Shown: piece after piece, positions 19,989 through 32,012 of the stretch
How positions within the stretch are numbered: position 1 is the first letter of the stretch
Layout: each line of letters starts with the position of its first letter
Assembly: GCA_902584805.1 (NCBI GenBank)
Contig: CACIBE010000004.1
Coordinates: forward strand, 1-64,000
DNA: 64,000 nt
From: an uncultured Alphaproteobacteria bacterium
GTDB taxonomy: Bacteria > Pseudomonadota > Alphaproteobacteria > HIMB59 > GCA-002718135
Direction of reading: 5' to 3'
Program-made: the position numbers and the translations under genes
Notes under the pieces: model-generated
What the model saw: the letters and a program-made list of their open reading frames with translations, nothing else
What the model was told of the DNA's origin: nothing
Database searches by the model: none

Positions 19989-21003
19989 ATTTTGTCTTTA
20001 AAAAAAATTGTTTTACATTCCTTGCTATAAAAATACCAGCAACAAAAAAAATGATAACAGCTAAAGTTGTACCATTGCCTTTGCTGAACAAGGATCCAAT
20101 AAAAATAGAAAAGAAAATGATAGTGGAAGTTACAATTTTAAAATGGATTCCAATTATAGATCCAAATATAAAAAAGAAGATTATAAATAATGTATTTCCA
20201 AGACCCATTCCAAAATGAGAACCTACAAAAGCCATATAAATAGATGAATATAATATTGATATATTTGTTGATACGGAATTATCAAAAAATCTAGATTTAA
20301 TAAGGTAATAAAATGATTTTAGGCCATCAATCCAAGTTATTTTTTTTCCTTCTGATTTAGACCTAAAAAAATATGAAACTCCAAATTCATAGATATAGAA
20401 ATTATTTCTAACAACTTGTGAAGCTAAATCTATCTCTATACCAAAATCATTGACTGTAAGTTTTATTTTTTCAACAACTTCTCTATGAAGGATTTTCAAA
20501 CCACAATGAACATCACTAAGTGATTGAGCAAAAAAAATATTAAAAATTAAAGAATTAAATTTACCAATTAAACTATTAAAAAAATAGTTATTCTTTTTTA
20601 ATTTTCCAGAAAGATACCTACTACCAAATATACATTTAATTTCAGAGTTATCTTTTATCATATCATACATTTCTCTTGCATCCCTAATGTCTAATTCTAA
20701 ATCTGCATCTTGCAATAAAATATATTCACCTAAGGAATTTTTTATTCCAGTCTGAATAGCTTTTCCTTTTCCTGAATTGATATCTAATTTAATTAACTTT
20801 AATAAAAATTTATAATTTTTTTTCTCTTTAAGTTCATTTAATATATTCGTTGACCCGTCCGTTGAACCATCATCGACGAAAATAATTTCGTTCTTTGAGT
20901 CATTAAAAAAAATCTTAATTTCCTCAAAAAGTTTAATAAGAAAATTTTTTTCGTTAAAAACAGGAATAACTATAGATAAATTTATTTTATTCTCTTGGCG
21001 CAT
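19972..21003 (-). CDS. Membrane-anchored family 2 glycosyltransferase (DPM1-like)
   Basis: The N-terminal 230 residues form a GT2 domain: SIVIPVFNE, FVDDGSTDGS and the metal-binding LQDADLELD, then FGSRYLSG. The last 100 residues hold three or so hydrophobic spans (about 246-330). This layout fits enzymes that load a sugar onto polyprenyl phosphate, as in dolichol-phosphate mannose synthase or undecaprenyl-phosphate glycosyltransferases. It starts inside the last codons of regA (17-base overlap), so it is probably co-transcribed with regBA despite an unrelated role. The sugar is unknown. Confidence 0.85.
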   Translation of the reverse strand: MRQENKINLSIVIPVFNEKNFLIKLFEEIKIFFNDSKNEIIFVDDGSTDGSTNILNELKEKKNYKFLLKLIKLDINSGKGKAIQTGIKNSLGEYILLQDADLELDIRDAREMYDMIKDNSEIKCIFGSRYLSGKLKKNNYFFNSLIGKFNSLIFNIFFAQSLSDVHCGLKILHREVVEKIKLTVNDFGIEIDLASQVVRNNFYIYEFGVSYFFRSKSEGKKITWIDGLKSFYYLIKSRFFDNSVSTNISILYSSIYMAFVGSHFGMGLGNTLFIIFFFIFGSIIGIHFKIVTSTIIFFSIFIGSLFSKGNGTTLAVIIFFVAGIFIARNVKQFFLKTKFNQYF

Positions 21004-21514
21004 GTTTATTCAGTATTCTTTGCAATGTTCTTCTATGCATTCTAAGTCTTCTTGCAGTTTCTGAAACATTTCTATTGCACTGTATAAACACTCTTTGAAT
21101 ATGTTCCCACCTAATTCTGTCAGCTGTCATCGGATTTTCAGGTGGAGGAGGTAAAATCTCTTTAGAATTAGTCAAAGCATCATATATTTGATCAATTTCA
21201 GCTGGTTTCGGTAAATAATCAATTGCACCTGATTTTATTGCTGCTACTGCAGTAGCTATATTTCCATATCCAGTTAATAATAATGATTTTGTATGAGGAC
21301 TGATTTTTTGCAACTCTTTTACTAATTCTAATCCGGAACCATCTTCTAATCTCATATCAACTACCGCATAGTCAAAATTATGCTCAGTAACTTTAGTTAA
21401 GGAATCTTTAAATCCTGGGGATGAAATAACTTCGAATCCCTTTTTTTCCATAGATCTAGTTAATCGCTCCCTAAAAGGTAGGTCATCATCAACGATTAAA
21501 AGCTTCATATTCAT
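20987..21514 (-). CDS. regA: Redox response regulator RegA/PrrA/ActR
   Basis: This is a 175-residue two-domain regulator. The receiver has DDD at 9-11, phospho-Asp53 in VVDMRLEDGSG and Lys in YLPKPAE. A polyproline linker PPPPENPMTADRIRWEH, highly typical of RegA, joins it to a Fis-type helix-turn-helix (SETARRLRMHRRTLQRIL). RegA controls respiration, carbon fixation or photosynthesis genes in relation to redox state in Alphaproteobacteria. The start ATG overlaps the regB stop as ATGA. A second ATG two codons later is also possible. Confidence 0.96.
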   Translation of the reverse strand: MNMKLLIVDDDLPFRERLTRSMEKKGFEVISSPGFKDSLTKVTEHNFDYAVVDMRLEDGSGLELVKELQKISPHTKSLLLTGYGNIATAVAAIKSGAIDYLPKPAEIDQIYDALTNSKEILPPPPENPMTADRIRWEHIQRVFIQCNRNVSETARRLRMHRRTLQRILNKHAPRE

Positions 21515-22740
21515 ATATTTAAGATAGAGTTATCAAATGTAATTTCAACAACGGCAGTTTCATCCTTAGAATTATATAGATTTATATTTCCACCCATATT
21601 TTCAATTAGATTTTTAGCTATAAATATGCCTAATCCCATTCCTTGGCTATTTTTTGAAACATAAGGCTCACCTAATTTATCAATTATATCTTTTGCAAAA
21701 CCTAATCCATCATCGGTTATAAATATTTTTAATTGAGTTTTATTGTAATCTAATTCTACTGTTACAGTTTCTTTACAATGAAAAATAGCATTTTGAATAA
21801 TATTACCCAATGCATACATAATTTCATCTTTAAAAATGATTTCTGGTTCTTCTATTATTTGTATATTTTTTATATTTAATTTTTTATTTTTATTAAATTT
21901 ATCAAAATTAATTTTTATTAGATCTGTAATTTTTACTTTATCTAAAAACTTATCTTTTAGTTTTAAAGGATTTCTTGAAAATCTTTGTAAAATTTCTTTA
22001 CACCTTTCAGCTTGAGATTTTAATAAGTATATATCTTTGACAATATTTTTATCTTCAACTAATTTTTTTTCTTTTAATAAATCATTTAGTATTAAAAAAA
22101 TAGTATTTAGTGGAGTACCTAATTCATGAGCTGCAGCAGCACTCAGAGAGCCTACCTCAGTAATTTTTTTTTGATTAAGGATTTGTAGTTTAGAAACAGA
22201 TAATGCATTTGAAATTTTTCTTGATGAGCTTGCAAAAAGATACGCATAAATGGCAATAAAAATCACGGTTATAATTAAGGATGCTACTAGACCAAAGTTA
22301 TATATATCAGGTATATAAAATTCAGGACCTAGATAAAGTGCTACATAATAAAAATTTAATATTACTATAATAATTATAGATATACTTGATAAAATTACCG
22401 TCATTAATGCAGGTAGATATGATGCAGAAGTAATTACTGGTGCTAAAATTAGAATCGAGAATGGATTAATTATACCACCTGTTAAATAAAGTAAGCAGCC
22501 TAATTGTAGAGTATCAAAAAGCAAAAAAGAGAAGGCTTTAACATTACTTATAGATTTATTTTTTCTTTCTTCAAAATAGGAATAGAAATTTACAGCAACT
22601 GATAGCAAAATTATTGTTAAAATTTCAAATAATGGAATTTCAATTTTGATTACATAGAAAACAATAAAAACTGCTAAAAATTGCCCAAATATTGCAATCC
22701 ATCTTATTTTAATCAGATTGCCAAGTAGTATGGTATTCAT
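21511..22740 (-). CDS. regB: Redox sensor histidine kinase RegB/PrrB/ActS
   Basis: This is a 409-residue membrane kinase with about six spans in residues 12-170. The quinone-sensing motif GGIINPF is at 88-94. The H-box AAAAHELGTPLNT has His205. The conserved redox-active cysteine of RegB is kept as Cys247 in QAERCKEIL. The ATPase domain ends with GMGLGIFIAKNL. It lies six bases after gyrB and overlaps regA, so it is probably part of the dnaA-dnaN-recF-gyrB run. This looks like a full working RegBA pair. Confidence 0.96.
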   Translation of the reverse strand: MNTILLGNLIKIRWIAIFGQFLAVFIVFYVIKIEIPLFEILTIILLSVAVNFYSYFEERKNKSISNVKAFSFLLFDTLQLGCLLYLTGGIINPFSILILAPVITSASYLPALMTVILSSISIIIIVILNFYYVALYLGPEFYIPDIYNFGLVASLIITVIFIAIYAYLFASSSRKISNALSVSKLQILNQKKITEVGSLSAAAAHELGTPLNTIFLILNDLLKEKKLVEDKNIVKDIYLLKSQAERCKEILQRFSRNPLKLKDKFLDKVKITDLIKINFDKFNKNKKLNIKNIQIIEEPEIIFKDEIMYALGNIIQNAIFHCKETVTVELDYNKTQLKIFITDDGLGFAKDIIDKLGEPYVSKNSQGMGLGIFIAKNLIENMGGNINLYNSKDETAVVEITFDNSILNI

Positions 22741-22746
22741 TAAATT

Positions 22747-26291
<3,545 letters not shown>

Positions 26292-26294
26292 ATT

Positions 26295-27410
26295 TTAAAC
26301 TCTCATTGGCATTAATACATAAACCAGATTAGCATTCGAGTTTTCTTGAGCAGTTATTGGTGAAGTATTATCTTTTAAATTTATAGAAATTTCATTATCC
26401 TCTAAATTATTAACAATATCCATTATATATTTTGAGTTAAATCCTATTTCAATCTCATCTCCAGTATAGTTAATTTTTAAATCCTCAGACGCAGTACTAC
26501 TTTCATTATTTATAGTATTTAGGTTCAAAATATTTTCAAGTAATTTGAATTTAATTACTGGTGATTTTTCATTTGCTATTGTACTCACTCTATCAACTGC
26601 CGATAATAATTTTTCCCTACTTATATTTAAAATGTTGGTATTATTATTTGGAATTACTCTTTTGTAATCAGGAAAACTTCCATCAATTAATTTAGAAATA
26701 AATATTATATCATGTATAAAAAAAATTATCTTATTTGTACTAACAGATATTTCAATATCTTGATCAATTTCTGATAATAATTTTGATAATTCATAAATTG
26801 TTTTCTTCGGGATTATAACCCCTGAAACTTGATCAACATTTTCATCAATATAATGGCTAAACTTTGCTAATCTATGTCCATCTGTGCCTACTAATGTAAC
26901 AATACTTTTTTTATCTTCATTATTAACGCTAAAATACAATCCATTTAAAAAATATCTTGTTTCTTCATTTGAGATAGCAAACTTAGTTTTATCTATTAAT
27001 TTAAATAAAATTTTTGAATTTATTTTTATATTTATGGCAGTATTTTCTTGTTCTATAATTGGAAAATCTTCTTTTGGTAGTGATGCTAAAGTGAATCTTG
27101 AACCATCTGCTCTTAAAGTAAGAAGTTTTCCATTATTTGATATTATTTCTATAGATGCTTTATCGTCAATTTTTCTTACGATATCATATAATATTTGAGC
27201 ATTGATAGTTGTAGCACCATCTTCAGAGACAGTGCAATTAATTTTTTCAATTATTGAAATATCCATATCAGTTGAAGATAAAATTAATTGATTATTTTTT
27301 GCCTCGATTAAGATATTTGCTAAAATCGGAAGAGAGTTTTTCTTATCAACTATTCCTTGAAGATGTGAAAGAGATTTAAAAAAAGTTGAACGAGATATTT
27401 TAAATTTCAT
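26295..27410 (-). CDS. dnaN: DNA polymerase III beta subunit (sliding clamp)
   Basis: DnaN is the ring clamp that tethers the replicative polymerase. It is 371 residues with three repeated clamp folds. The start MKFKISRSTFFKSLSHLQGIV, split around SRSTF, and the C-terminal YVLMPMRV ending are typical, the latter forming part of the client-binding pocket. It sits 23 bases after dnaA and three before recF. Lysine and asparagine content is high, as throughout the window. Confidence 0.98.
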   Translation of the reverse strand: MKFKISRSTFFKSLSHLQGIVDKKNSLPILANILIEAKNNQLILSSTDMDISIIEKINCTVSEDGATTINAQILYDIVRKIDDKASIEIISNNGKLLTLRADGSRFTLASLPKEDFPIIEQENTAINIKINSKILFKLIDKTKFAISNEETRYFLNGLYFSVNNEDKKSIVTLVGTDGHRLAKFSHYIDENVDQVSGVIIPKKTIYELSKLLSEIDQDIEISVSTNKIIFFIHDIIFISKLIDGSFPDYKRVIPNNNTNILNISREKLLSAVDRVSTIANEKSPVIKFKLLENILNLNTINNESSTASEDLKINYTGDEIEIGFNSKYIMDIVNNLEDNEISINLKDNTSPITAQENSNANLVYVLMPMRV

Positions 27411-27433
27411 ACTAAAACATATGATAAAATGAA

Positions 27434-28828
27434 TTAAGAATCTATAAGCCTTTTTAGTAATTCCAAATCTTCATTAAAATTTACATCGGATAGTTTAAGT
27501 TCCTCAATTTTTTTAACAGCATGCATTACAGTTGTATGATCCCTGCCACCAAATTTCCTTCCAATTTCAGGCAAAGATCTTGATGTTATTGATTTAGCTA
27601 AATACATTGCTATTTGTCTAGGTCTTGCAACAGATCTGGATCTTCTTGGAGAATGCATATCAGTTATTCTAATATTAAAATGTTCTGCAACTTTCTTTTG
27701 AATTTCTTCAATAGTAATTTTTTTATTTGAAGATTTTAATAAGTCTTGAAGAACGAGTTGCGCGGTCTCAACTGTGATTGAGGTTCCTACTAGTGTAGCG
27801 TGTGCTACTAATCTATTCAAGGCACCTTCCATTTCTCTAACATTTGATATAATTCTATGTGATAGAAACTCTAAAACTTTTGGGGGAATTTCAACACCTC
27901 TTTTATGTGCTTTTTCAATCAATATCCCTAACCTTAATTCATAGGTTGTTGGATGAATATCTGCAACTAAGCCACATCCTAGTCTTGATTTTAATCTTTC
28001 TTGTACTCCATCGAGATCAGTTGGTGTTTTATCAGCAGATATAACTATTTGTTTATTTTGTTCAATTAGAGCATTAAAAGTGTGAAAAAATTCTTCTTGA
28101 GTATTATCTTTACCACTTATAAATTGAACATCATCAATCATAAGAACATCTATTGATCTAAATTGCTCTTTAAATGCTGAGGTATCTTTATATCTTAATG
28201 CTCTTACAAATTGATACATAAATTTTTCGGCAGAAAGATAAATTACTTTTCTTTCAGGTTGTTGTTGTTTTATCTTCCATCCTATTGCGTGCATAAGATG
28301 AGTTTTCCCTAAACCAACACCTCCGCATAAGAATAGTGGATTAAAAGTAATTTTATCTGCTTCTGATACCCTTTGAGATGCTGCAAATGCAAGTTCATTA
28401 GGCTTCCCAACAACAAAATTTTCAAATGTAAATCTTGGATCTAGAGGTGCACCAAACTCGTTAGGATAAGTTGAAGATTGGTTAGATCTTAGATCCATTG
28501 TAGATTTCCAATGATTATCATTGCTTTTAATAGTTCTTGTAGTGCCTGGAACTATTCTTCCACCTAACGGCTTAACGACAAATTTAATTACTTCAATTTT
28601 TTCAATATAATTTTTTGCTTCTGATTTTATTTTATCTGAATAATTATTTACTATCCAATCTCTTAAAAATTTTGTTGGAACTGAAAATGTAATTGTATTC
28701 TCTTCCAAAGAGACAAAATTTAAATGCTTCAACCAGTTATTGAAAGCAGAATCACCAACATTTTTTTTAAGATTTTTTTTAAAAGATAACCATGTACTGT
28801 CGTCAAATATAGTAGATGTATTATCCAT
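27434..28828 (-). CDS. dnaA: Chromosomal replication initiator DnaA
   Basis: DnaA is the AAA+ protein that melts oriC. It has 464 residues: an N-terminal DnaB-contact domain (WLSFKKNLKKN...), a variable linker, an AAA+ core with Walker A GGVGLGKTH and Walker B VLMIDDVQF, and the DNA-binding domain with GGRDHTTVMHAVKKIEEL. The SD-like GGGGG lies just before ATG. A -10-like TATAAA at 28853-28848 gives a leader of about 15 bases. I see no convincing DnaA boxes in the 146 bases upstream. Confidence 0.99.
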   Translation of the reverse strand: MDNTSTIFDDSTWLSFKKNLKKNVGDSAFNNWLKHLNFVSLEENTITFSVPTKFLRDWIVNNYSDKIKSEAKNYIEKIEVIKFVVKPLGGRIVPGTTRTIKSNDNHWKSTMDLRSNQSSTYPNEFGAPLDPRFTFENFVVGKPNELAFAASQRVSEADKITFNPLFLCGGVGLGKTHLMHAIGWKIKQQQPERKVIYLSAEKFMYQFVRALRYKDTSAFKEQFRSIDVLMIDDVQFISGKDNTQEEFFHTFNALIEQNKQIVISADKTPTDLDGVQERLKSRLGCGLVADIHPTTYELRLGILIEKAHKRGVEIPPKVLEFLSHRIISNVREMEGALNRLVAHATLVGTSITVETAQLVLQDLLKSSNKKITIEEIQKKVAEHFNIRITDMHSPRRSRSVARPRQIAMYLAKSITSRSLPEIGRKFGGRDHTTVMHAVKKIEELKLSDVNFNEDLELLKRLIDS

Positions 28829-28956
28829 TTTCCCCCAACAATACGATTTTATAACTTATTAAGTTTTACGCAAAAAATCTAAAGTCGTAAAATTTAATCA
28901 CCAAATTAATTTACTTAATCAACACCCTTTAAGTATTTTTAGCAAGAAGAAAAGTG

Positions 28957-28984
28957 AAAAAAATAAAAAAAAATTTATTTTTTT
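28957..28984 (-). repeat. Perfect A/T inverted repeat at the rpsT stop, possible weak terminator
   Basis: Two 11-base arms (AAAAAAATAAA at 28957-28967 and TTTATTTTTTT at 28974-28984) flank a six-base loop. They overlap the rpsT stop codon. With only A-T pairs, the stem is weak, but it is symmetrical and followed by more T on the minus strand. The remainder of the rpsT-dnaA gap (28829-28956) holds the dnaA promoter region and nothing else I can identify. Confidence 0.35.
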
Positions 28985-29235
28985 GAAATTTGTTTTGATA
29001 AAGAGGATAACTTTCTGGATATGTATTCTTTTTTAAATATACCTCTTTTTGAAGCTCTAGCCATTATTGAGTTGACATTGCTGAAAGATTTTTGGATTTC
29101 TTCCTGATTTTTTGCTTCTACTGATGATTTAAATTTATTTAGAGCGTTTCTAAATTTAGATAGGTATTGAGAATTAACAGTATTTCTAGTTTTATTCTGT
29201 CTAGATCTTTTTTTTGCGGAAGCATGATTAGCCAT
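28975..29235 (-). CDS. rpsT: 30S ribosomal protein S20
   Basis: This is an 86-residue basic protein starting MANHASAKKRSRQNKTRN, the signature S20 N-terminus, with SRKLSSLSKQI at the end. It binds the 5' domain of 16S rRNA early in 30S assembly. It lies between mutM (52 bases upstream) and dnaA (146 bases downstream), the usual alphaproteobacterial mutM-rpsT-dnaA order. A run of A/T inverted repeat begins at its stop codon. Confidence 0.98.
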   Translation of the reverse strand: MANHASAKKRSRQNKTRNTVNSQYLSKFRNALNKFKSSVEAKNQEEIQKSFSNVNSIMARASKRGIFKKEYISRKLSSLSKQISKK

Positions 29236-29287
29236 ATGCGTGCTATAAATTCAAAATAAATTAAGTCAATTAATATTTAATATAGAA

Positions 29288-30106
29288 TTACTTGTTATTT
29301 TGAAGTTTTGGACAATAAAAAGTAGATCTTCCGTATTGAACGATCTTTTTAACCTTATCTCCACCTATTTTTTTTCCTTCTTTATTATAAACCTGAAAAT
29401 TTGACTGAAAGTTTCCTAATGTACCATCAGTAGACCTATAATCTCGTATACTAGATCCTCCATATTTAATTGCTTTCTTTAAAATTTTTCTAATGGACTT
29501 AATTAGTTTCATAATGAGACTAATTTCTAATTCCTTACCCAAAGTAAGTGGTGAAATTTTAGAATCAAATAGAATTTCTGATGCATAGATATTTCCAATA
29601 CCAGCAATTAATTTTTGATTTAGTAAAATCTGCTTTATTGGGACCTCAGATTTTGAAATTTTTTCAAATATCATTTGTGCTGTAAGATTTGGACTCAGTG
29701 CATCTACACCCAAACTAAATATATACTTTTGTTTTTGTAGATCTTTTGTTTTAATTATGTCTATAAATCCAAATTTCCTTGGATCATGATAAACAAGTAT
29801 CATTCCACTTAAAAAGTACATGACAAAATGATCATGTTTTATTCGTTTGTAGCTTTTATTAACAGTTTTTAATCTTCCTGACATTCCTAGATGTATTACT
29901 AGAGAATAATATGTATCTAAATCTATGATTATGAACTTTGCTATACGTCTGAGGTTGGATATCTTGGAGTAACGTAGTATACTAATTATATTATTTGGAA
30001 TTTTAAAACGAAGTTTTGAAGTATGAATTTTAACATTAGATATTTTTTGATTAAATATTACACTAAGTCCTTTAACTGTAGTTTCAACTTCAGGTAATTC
30101 TGGCAT
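29288..30106 (-). CDS. mutM: Formamidopyrimidine-DNA glycosylase with degenerate zinc finger
   Basis: MutM (Fpg) removes 8-oxoguanine and formamidopyrimidines from DNA. The N-terminus MPELPEVETT supplies the catalytic proline and glutamate, and the helix-two-turn-helix region has AGIGNIYASEILF. At 272 residues it is full length, but the C-terminal zinc finger is altered. The first CxxC is gone (KEGKKIGGDKVKKIV) and the second is YCPKLQ, so one cysteine remains of four. The arginine of the beta-hairpin (GRSTFY) is kept. The protein may use a zincless finger. Its start codon is one base from that of ubiE. Confidence 0.94.
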   Translation of the reverse strand: MPELPEVETTVKGLSVIFNQKISNVKIHTSKLRFKIPNNIISILRYSKISNLRRIAKFIIIDLDTYYSLVIHLGMSGRLKTVNKSYKRIKHDHFVMYFLSGMILVYHDPRKFGFIDIIKTKDLQKQKYIFSLGVDALSPNLTAQMIFEKISKSEVPIKQILLNQKLIAGIGNIYASEILFDSKISPLTLGKELEISLIMKLIKSIRKILKKAIKYGGSSIRDYRSTDGTLGNFQSNFQVYNKEGKKIGGDKVKKIVQYGRSTFYCPKLQNNK

Positions 30107-30107
30107 A

Positions 30108-30839
30108 ATGAAAAAAGATTATAATTTTGGTTATACAAAAGTAAATTCAAAACAAAAGACTAAACTTGTTCAGAATGTATTTTCAAGCGTAGCTCCAAAC
30201 TACGATATTATGAATGATTTAATGAGTTTAGGTATGCATCGTTTATGGAAAAAAAGATTTGTAGAAACTGTGAATCTAAAAGAAAATGAAATTATCTTGG
30301 ATGTTGGTTCTGGTTCTGGTGATATTGCTAGCGAAATTTTAAAAGAAAATTTATCAACCAGTCTTTATCTTTTAGATCTAAATGAAGAAATGTTATTAGA
30401 AGGAAGAAAAAGATTAAGAAAAGAAAAAAAAATAAAATATTTTATTGGTAATGCTGAAAAGTTAAATTTTGAAAATAATTTTTTTGATAAATATACTATT
30501 TCTTTCTGCTTAAGAAATGTGACAGAGTATTTATTATCTATAAAAGAGGCTTACAGAGTTCTTAAACCAGGTGGTAAATATTGTTGCCTAGAATTTAGTA
30601 CACCTAAATCATCTTTGGTATCAAGTTCATATAAAATTTACAAATCAAAGATTTTACCTCTGTTAGGAGAAATAGTTGCTAAAGATAAAAATGCTTATAA
30701 ATATTTGAGTGAAAGTATTGATTTGTTTCCATCACAAGAAGAACTTAGCAAAAATCTACGTGATTGCGGATTTACTAAAGTCGAAACTATTAATCTATTT
30801 AATGGAATTGTAGCAATACATACTGGCTATAAACTGTAA
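30108..30839 (+). CDS. ubiE: Ubiquinone/menaquinone biosynthesis C-methyltransferase
   Basis: UbiE is a SAM-dependent methyltransferase that methylates the benzoquinol ring in ubiquinone synthesis. It is 243 residues. The early FGYTKV, VFSSVAPNYDIMNDLMSLG and HRLWKKRF match the family. The SAM site is LDVGSGSGD, and CLRNVTEYL and KPGGKYCCLEFS follow. The start ATG is one base from the mutM start on the other strand. It overlaps coaBC by one base (TAATG). ubiB, the usual next gene, is missing. Confidence 0.97.
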   Translation: MKKDYNFGYTKVNSKQKTKLVQNVFSSVAPNYDIMNDLMSLGMHRLWKKRFVETVNLKENEIILDVGSGSGDIASEILKENLSTSLYLLDLNEEMLLEGRKRLRKEKKIKYFIGNAEKLNFENNFFDKYTISFCLRNVTEYLLSIKEAYRVLKPGGKYCCLEFSTPKSSLVSSSYKIYKSKILPLLGEIVAKDKNAYKYLSESIDLFPSQEELSKNLRDCGFTKVETINLFNGIVAIHTGYKL

Positions 30840-32008
30840 TGAATAAAATTTTATTAATAATAACTGGCTCTATTGCTGCATCTCGATGTAAAGAAATTAT
30901 TGCTTTGCTAAATATTAATGAAATTAAAATTAGCTGCATTGTAACTAAAGAGGCAAAAAAATATGTAAAAATATCAGATATAAAAAAATTACTTAAAAAT
31001 AGAATATTTACTGATGAAGATGAGAAAAAAAATAAGATGCTTCATATTAATTTATCAAGAGATAATGATATAATAGTTATGTGTCCAGCAACAGCTAATT
31101 CTATTGCTAAATTTGCTAATGGATATGGAGATAATTTAGCTTCTAATACGTTGCTTGCTTCAAATAAAAAAATTTTGTTTGTCCCCGCAATGAATAGTTT
31201 TATGTGGCATAATAAAATTAATCAAAAAAATGTGAGATTATTAAAAGATAGCGGTCATGAGTTTATTGGTCCTACAGTTGGAAATCTAAAGTGTGGAGAA
31301 TTTGGTTTAGGTAGAATTGATAACTCAAAAAATATAGTAAATAGAATTTTAAACAGACTAGAAAATATTAATTTGTTAAAAAATAAAAAATGCCTAGTAA
31401 CTGCAGGACCAACAATTGAAATGATTGATCCAGTTAGGTTTATTTCAAATCAATCTTCTGGAAAACAAGGCTATGAAATTGCTTCACAATTAGTTTTATA
31501 TGGAGCAGATGTAACCTTGATATCTGGACCAACAAATTTAGATCCCCCACCAAATTTAAAATTTATTCAAATAAAATCAGCAAACGAAATGTATCAAAAA
31601 ATTAGAAAAATTTCTAAAATTGATATAGGAATTTTTACTGCTGCAGTATCTGATTTCAAAAATAAAAATATAAATAAATCCAAGATTAAAAAAAATGAAA
31701 AATTAAATATTAGTCTTTATAAGAATATTGATATTTTAGAAAAAATTGGAAAAAGCAAAACTCAAAGGCCTAAATTTTTAGTTGGTTTTGCTGCAGAAAC
31801 GGGCAGCATTAATAATGCCAAAAAAAAATTAGTTGATAAAAAATGTGATATGATGGTTTACAATAAAATCGATAGTAAAAATAAAGTTTTTGGTTCCGAT
31901 TATAATCGGATATCAATAGTTACAAAAAACCAGATAAAAAAATTTAAGAAAATGACAAAGGTAAATTGTGCAAAGCAAATTATAAAACAAATTTATAATT
32001 CCATATAG
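30839..32008 (+). CDS. coaBC: Bifunctional phosphopantothenoylcysteine decarboxylase/synthetase
   Basis: This is a two-step coenzyme A enzyme. CoaC (about 1-180) is the FMN decarboxylase: TGSIAASR, the catalytic His in MLHINLS, PAMNSFMW and the reactive cysteine in GNLKCGEFGLGRI. CoaB (about 185-389) begins LVTAGPTIEMIDPVRF and has SNQSSGKQGYEIA and TAAVSDF. The 389-residue length is normal. It follows ubiE in a TAATG overlap. dut, which often comes next in relatives, is absent. Confidence 0.96.
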   Translation: MNKILLIITGSIAASRCKEIIALLNINEIKISCIVTKEAKKYVKISDIKKLLKNRIFTDEDEKKNKMLHINLSRDNDIIVMCPATANSIAKFANGYGDNLASNTLLASNKKILFVPAMNSFMWHNKINQKNVRLLKDSGHEFIGPTVGNLKCGEFGLGRIDNSKNIVNRILNRLENINLLKNKKCLVTAGPTIEMIDPVRFISNQSSGKQGYEIASQLVLYGADVTLISGPTNLDPPPNLKFIQIKSANEMYQKIRKISKIDIGIFTAAVSDFKNKNINKSKIKKNEKLNISLYKNIDILEKIGKSKTQRPKFLVGFAAETGSINNAKKKLVDKKCDMMVYNKIDSKNKVFGSDYNRISIVTKNQIKKFKKMTKVNCAKQIIKQIYNSI

Positions 32009-32012
32009 AATT

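Noticed and set aside
26884-27198. 104-codon open frame antisense to dnaN
   Set aside because: It is opposite an essential conserved gene, and its hydrophobic residues simply reflect the lysine/asparagine-rich codons on the other strand.
28829-28974. Replication origin next to dnaA
   Set aside because: No DnaA boxes close to TTATNCACA were found. The best match is six of nine. In many Alphaproteobacteria oriC is not beside dnaA.
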